Origin: JBCDBH01 sp039184055
GTDB taxonomy: Bacteria; Acidobacteriota; Thermoanaerobaculia; Multivoradales; J023
Length of the DNA: 26,050 bases
Direction of reading: 5' to 3'
NCBI GenBank assembly: GCA_039184055.1
Contig: JBCDBH010000040.1
Coordinates: forward strand, 1-26,050
The first letter of the stretch is position 1. Each line of letters starts with the position of its first letter. Of the stretch, positions 22,909 to 26,050 are shown in pieces. A program made the position numbers and the translations under genes. The notes under the pieces are model-generated. The model searched no databases. It was not told the origin of the DNA and was given only the letters and a program-made list of their open reading frames with translations.

Positions 22909-25041
22909 CTAGAGCGTTGCCAGCACGCTGTCGATCTCGTGGGTCGACTGCGGCCGCTTGGCGGGCGCTTTTTGCATGCAGTGCAGCACGATCTTGGCGA
23001 GCGGCTCGGGGATTTCGGGCCGCAGATCGCGTGGGTCGGTGGGTTCGGTGCTGAGGTGATGGTAGAGCGAGCTGGCGCGGGGGAAGGGGGGCGCGCCGGT
23101 GAGCATTTCGAAGAGCACGCAGCCGAGGGAGTAGATGTCGGTACGCGGGTCGACGGCTTCGGCTTTGATCTGCTCGGGCGCCATGTAGCTGGGGGTGCCG
23201 GCGGCGTGGGTCATGACGGCGCCGGAGGCTTCGAGGCCACGGGCGAGACCGAAGTCGGTGAGCTTGACGCGACGCTCTTCGGCGAGCCAGAGGAGGTTGG
23301 AGGGCTTGAGGTCGCGGTGTACGAGTCGTTTGCCGTGAGCGTGACCGAGAGCGGAGCAGATTTGCTGGGCGACTCGCACCGCGCCACCGATGTTGAGTCG
23401 TTTGTTGGCGAGTAGCTCGCTGAAGGTCTTGCCTTCGATCAGCTCCATGACGATGAAGGCGCCCCGGGAGTGTTTGCCGGCATCGTAGACGGTGACGATG
23501 TTGGGGTGGGAGAGACGCGCTGCGGCCCGTGCTTCGGCGAGCAGGGCGTCGATGTCGCCCGCTTCGCCGTCGTGGAGCACTTTGTACGCCACCGGTCGTT
23601 CGAGCATGTGATCCCAGGCGCGATAGACGACCCCCATACCGCCACGGCCGAGCTCGCCACGGACTTCGTACCGCGAGATGTCGCCACCTTGGAGCTTGGA
23701 GGTCGGTTCGCTCGGCGTGGCGTGACCGGGCCCGGGGTGGTCGAGCATGGCGGTGGGATTCTCGGCGCCGGTGGTGAGCTGTGCATCGAACCCGGCGTCG
23801 GCGGTGTGGTCACGTCCGAGCAAAGCGGTTTGCGCATGTTGAGGCACGGCCGGTTGTTGGGGCACGGCCTGGACAGGCGCGGGCTGCTGCGGCGCGGTTT
23901 GTATGGGCTGTGGCGCACCGGGCACGGTCAGCCTGCTCGGGTCGGGCGCGCGATAGGTGCCCGAACGATTTCCCCATTGGGTTTCTTCCTCGACCACTTT
24001 GGCGCGCGCCGCCTGCTGACGTTCGGCATCACCCGCCCGGCCCCAAAGGGTGGCGGCGCGTTCCCACGAACCGACTTTTTCCCACGCTTCGGCGGCGCGG
24101 GGGAGATCGCCGGCCACCACCCAGAGCTCGGCGGCTTGGGGCCACGCTCCGGCTTCCTCGTAGGCGGCCGCCGCTGACGCGTGATCGTCACGGGCGGCGT
24201 AGGCATCGCCTCGGAGCAGCGCGGCTTGGGCGGTATCACCGAGGGCTTCGTAGATCTCGGCGGCGCTTTGTGGATCGTCTCCGCGTTCGAACGCGAGCGC
24301 GACGTCACGCGAGGGTTCGAGGTGTTCGCGGGCGATCGGCAAGGCGAGGTCGAGACGGTCTTCGTCGAGGGCGAGGCGAAAGGCGCTCGGGTGGTCGTCG
24401 TGGCGGCCGAAGAGCTGGACGGCGTGCTCGACCGCTTTGGTGCGTTTGGGGCCGCTGGCGATGAGATCGGCGCGGAGGATTTTCTCGATCAGCTTCGCCA
24501 CCCGCGGATCGTTCTCTTGACCGAGCATGGTGAGCGCGCGGTCGGCTTCGCCGGCGGCGATATAGCAGTCGGCGGCCTCGAAGATGGCGCCGGCTTTTTC
24601 GAATGCGCGCGCCGCCGGAAAGGGCTGGCCGGCATGTTTCCACGCCGCGGCGGCTTCCTTGGCGTCGCCGGCGGCTTCGGCGATCTCGGCGTAGAGCGAC
24701 CAGGCGCGACCGGCACGTGCCTCTTTGCGGGCTTCGGCGAGCCGGCCGAGCCGTTTGAGGAGCCGCGCCGCTTCGAGATGCGCCTTGCCTTGACGGTAGG
24801 CGTCGAGCGCGCGTTTGTGCTGGCCGATTTCTTCCCAGCGCACCCCCGCCGCGCGCCACGAGCCTTCGCTTTCGAGCACCGCGATTTCGCGGCGCACCGC
24901 CGCCGGCACGCCACTACGACGGAAAGCGAGCAGCCAGACGGTGAAGGCGAGCAGCAACACGCCCAGCCCGGCAACGATGTAGAGCCCGGGCGGTTGGGTC
25001 AGCCAGGTGGTGAGCGTCTCGACGGAGAGATCTTCGGGCAT
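22909..25041 (-). CDS. Transmembrane Ser/Thr protein kinase with N-terminal helical repeats
   Basis: A 710-residue kinase with the catalytic domain at the C-terminus. One membrane segment (about 20-40) follows a short N-terminus. Basic residues right after it (RRSGVPAAVRRE) suggest the rest is cytoplasmic. Residues about 50-350 are TPR-like helical repeats rich in AA..W/Y..AG patterns (AAAWKHAGQPFPAARAFEKAG, AAELWVVAGDLPRAAEAW). A Pro/Gln linker runs 375-405. The Hanks kinase has GRGGMG (465-470), VAYK (K487), HRDLKPSN (575-582), DFG (596-598), APE (621-623) and DIYSLG (635-640), so all catalytic residues are present. Most bacterial receptor kinases place the kinase first and the sensor outside; here the membrane segment is N-terminal and the repeats sit beside the kinase. 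The signal sensed and targets are unknown. TAG stop at 22909-22911. Confidence 0.93.
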   Translation of the reverse strand: MPEDLSVETLTTWLTQPPGLYIVAGLGVLLLAFTVWLLAFRRSGVPAAVRREIAVLESEGSWRAAGVRWEEIGQHKRALDAYRQGKAHLEAARLLKRLGRLAEARKEARAGRAWSLYAEIAEAAGDAKEAAAAWKHAGQPFPAARAFEKAGAIFEAADCYIAAGEADRALTMLGQENDPRVAKLIEKILRADLIASGPKRTKAVEHAVQLFGRHDDHPSAFRLALDEDRLDLALPIAREHLEPSRDVALAFERGDDPQSAAEIYEALGDTAQAALLRGDAYAARDDHASAAAAYEEAGAWPQAAELWVVAGDLPRAAEAWEKVGSWERAATLWGRAGDAERQQAARAKVVEEETQWGNRSGTYRAPDPSRLTVPGAPQPIQTAPQQPAPVQAVPQQPAVPQHAQTALLGRDHTADAGFDAQLTTGAENPTAMLDHPGPGHATPSEPTSKLQGGDISRYEVRGELGRGGMGVVYRAWDHMLERPVAYKVLHDGEAGDIDALLAEARAAARLSHPNIVTVYDAGKHSRGAFIVMELIEGKTFSELLANKRLNIGGAVRVAQQICSALGHAHGKRLVHRDLKPSNLLWLAEERRVKLTDFGLARGLEASGAVMTHAAGTPSYMAPEQIKAEAVDPRTDIYSLGCVLFEMLTGAPPFPRASSLYHHLSTEPTDPRDLRPEIPEPLAKIVLHCMQKAPAKRPQSTHEIDSVLATL

Positions 25042-25169
25042 AGCGGCGGCGAACGGTCGCTCGACACGATTTTTCGCCAGCCTTACCCAGGCGCGCGAGG
25101 TGTCGAGCGAATCAAATCAGGATGTCGGTGGCAGCATACCGCACTCGAAACCGACACCGGTCCTGGGGC

Positions 25170-25175
25170 TATACT
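25170..25175 (+). promoter_or_regulatory. Candidate -10 element upstream of the BNR-repeat gene
   Basis: TATACT matches 5 of 6 bases of the sigma-70 -10 consensus, about 107 bases before the GTG at 25282. No good -35 hexamer is at a standard distance. It lies in the 240-base gap between the divergent kinase and BNR genes. Confidence 0.35.
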
Positions 25176-25270
25176 GAACGTGTTGTCATCTTTTCGTTGG
25201 GCGATGTCGTGGGCCACGATCCGGCTCGCCACGACCCGGACCCGAACCATCCCTTTGTGTACACAGAATC

Positions 25271-25275
25271 AGGAG
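25271..25275 (+). promoter_or_regulatory. Ribosome binding site of the BNR-repeat gene
   Basis: AGGAG, 6 bases before the GTG at 25282. It decides for this GTG, which also gives a complete signal peptide. Confidence 0.7.
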
Positions 25276-25281
25276 CCTGTC

Positions 25282-26050
25282 GTGTCGAACTATCGTCTTT
25301 TTGCGCCATGGGTGTTGATCGGTTGTCTGCTGGTGACGGGTGCCATGCCGGGGTTCGCCACCGGCCCGAATCAGGCCGAGGCCGAGCTTCCCGAATCGAA
25401 TTTCTTTGCCGCCATGACCGCGCGCGCCATCGGACCCGCGGCGATGAGCGGACGCATCACCTCGATCGAAGCGGTGGCGAGCGATCCCGACCGGATCTAT
25501 GTCGGTACCGCGGCGGGAGGCGTGTGGTATTCGGCGAACGGCGGGTTGACCTGGGAGCCACGCTTCGACGATCAAGCGGTGGCGTCGATCGGTGATCTGG
25601 CGATCCATCAACAGGCGCCCGATGTGATCTGGGTGGGTACCGGTGAAGGCAATCCACGCAACAGCGTGTCGGTGGGCAACGGGGTGTATCGTTCCCGAGA
25701 CGGTGGGCGAACCTGGAGTCATGTCGGTCTCGAGGCGACCCGGCACATCCACCGCGTGATCCTTCATCCCGACAACCCCGAGGTCGCGTGGGTGGCGGCG
25801 CTCGGTTCGGTGTGGTCGGCCAACGAAGAACGCGGCGTGTTCAAGACTGTCGACGGTGGCGCCACCTGGGAGAAGGTGCTTTATGTCGACGAGAACACCG
25901 GCGCGTGCGATCTGGTGATCGATCCGTCGAATCCCGACAAGCTCATCGCGGCGACCTGGGAGTTTCGGCGTCTACCGTGGAGCTTTCAGTCGGGTGGCCC
26001 GGGCTCGGGATTGTGGGTCACGCATGACGGCGGCGAATCGTGGCAGCGAC
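25282..26050 (+). CDS. Secreted sortilin/VPS10-like BNR-repeat protein (partial)
   Basis: The first 256 residues of a secreted beta-propeller protein cut by the window end. From the GTG start, VSNYRLFAPWVLIGCLLVTG... is a signal peptide with likely cleavage near GFA at residue 25-26. An LIGC lipobox-like match at residue 15 is too early in the hydrophobic core to be convincing. Four Asp-box motifs follow: SANGGLTW (84-91), SRDGGRTW (138-145), TVDGGATW (189-196) and THDGGESW (247-254); the first has Asn in place of Asp. The spacing of about 50 residues is right for propeller blades. IGPAAMSGRITSIEAVASDP and GVWYSANGG are typical of the large (about 1000-residue) sortilin-type glycosyl-hydrolase-annotated proteins that are abundant in Acidobacteriota and Bacteroidota. 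Many of those have no proven hydrolase activity, so a binding role is equally possible. Confidence 0.88.
   Translation, partial: MSNYRLFAPWVLIGCLLVTGAMPGFATGPNQAEAELPESNFFAAMTARAIGPAAMSGRITSIEAVASDPDRIYVGTAAGGVWYSANGGLTWEPRFDDQAVASIGDLAIHQQAPDVIWVGTGEGNPRNSVSVGNGVYRSRDGGRTWSHVGLEATRHIHRVILHPDNPEVAWVAALGSVWSANEERGVFKTVDGGATWEKVLYVDENTGACDLVIDPSNPDKLIAATWEFRRLPWSFQSGGPGSGLWVTHDGGESWQR

Overview
This is a GC-rich, densely packed bacterial window with no RNA genes, transposases or CRISPR arrays that I can see. The gene content suggests Acidobacteriota, perhaps Thermoanaerobaculia or a related class, at moderate confidence. The supporting genes are a Tat-exported DUF1800/DUF1501 pair whose second member ends in a DGFESGDVSAWS-type tail, a sortilin/BNR-repeat secreted protein, a transmembrane Ser/Thr kinase with helical repeats, and a Wzc/SLBB exopolysaccharide system. 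Myxococcota or another GC-rich Gram-negative phylum is not excluded.

Region 1 (1-7263, minus strand) is a tightly coupled glycan operon. In transcription order it encodes GDP-L-fucose synthase, a CMP-nonulosonate cytidylyltransferase (NeuA-like), a GT-B-like glycosyltransferase, a PAPS-type sulfotransferase, a NeuB-like synthase fused to a xylose-isomerase-like TIM barrel, a family 2 glycosyltransferase, and the start of a membrane-anchored protein. Five of the six junctions are 4-base stop/start overlaps. The predicted product is a surface glycan containing a sialic-acid-like sugar and fucose, possibly sulfated. A perfect 10-bp hairpin lies just upstream of the first gene.

Region 2 (7330-10289) holds an unrecognised secreted, Cys-containing protein (minus), a 0.5-kb intergenic stretch with short degenerate repeats, and a plus-strand RhlE-type DEAD-box RNA helicase with a long basic tail built on an 18-bp tandem repeat. 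A 21-bp tandem repeat follows the helicase.

Region 3 (10356-17282) is polymer assembly and export. A minus-strand operon encodes an outer-membrane beta-barrel, a periplasmic SLBB export protein, a Wzc-like co-polymerase/tyrosine kinase and a TPR protein. A divergent O-antigen ligase/polymerase-like protein is on the plus strand. With region 1 this looks like most of a Wzx/Wzy-type locus; no flippase, no priming transferase and no enzymes making the nonulosonate precursor are visible here.

Region 4 (17234-26050) holds a minus-strand pair (flavin-dependent halogenase-like enzyme and a multi-pass membrane protein), the DUF1800/DUF1501 pair (plus), a receptor-like kinase with C-terminal catalytic domain (minus), and the start of a sortilin-like BNR protein (plus, cut by the window end).

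The most interesting points are the NeuB-TIM fusion in a sulfotransferase-containing operon, the SLBB/beta-barrel pairing, the Tyr/Gly-rich linker in the Wzc-like kinase, and the stand-alone halogenase.
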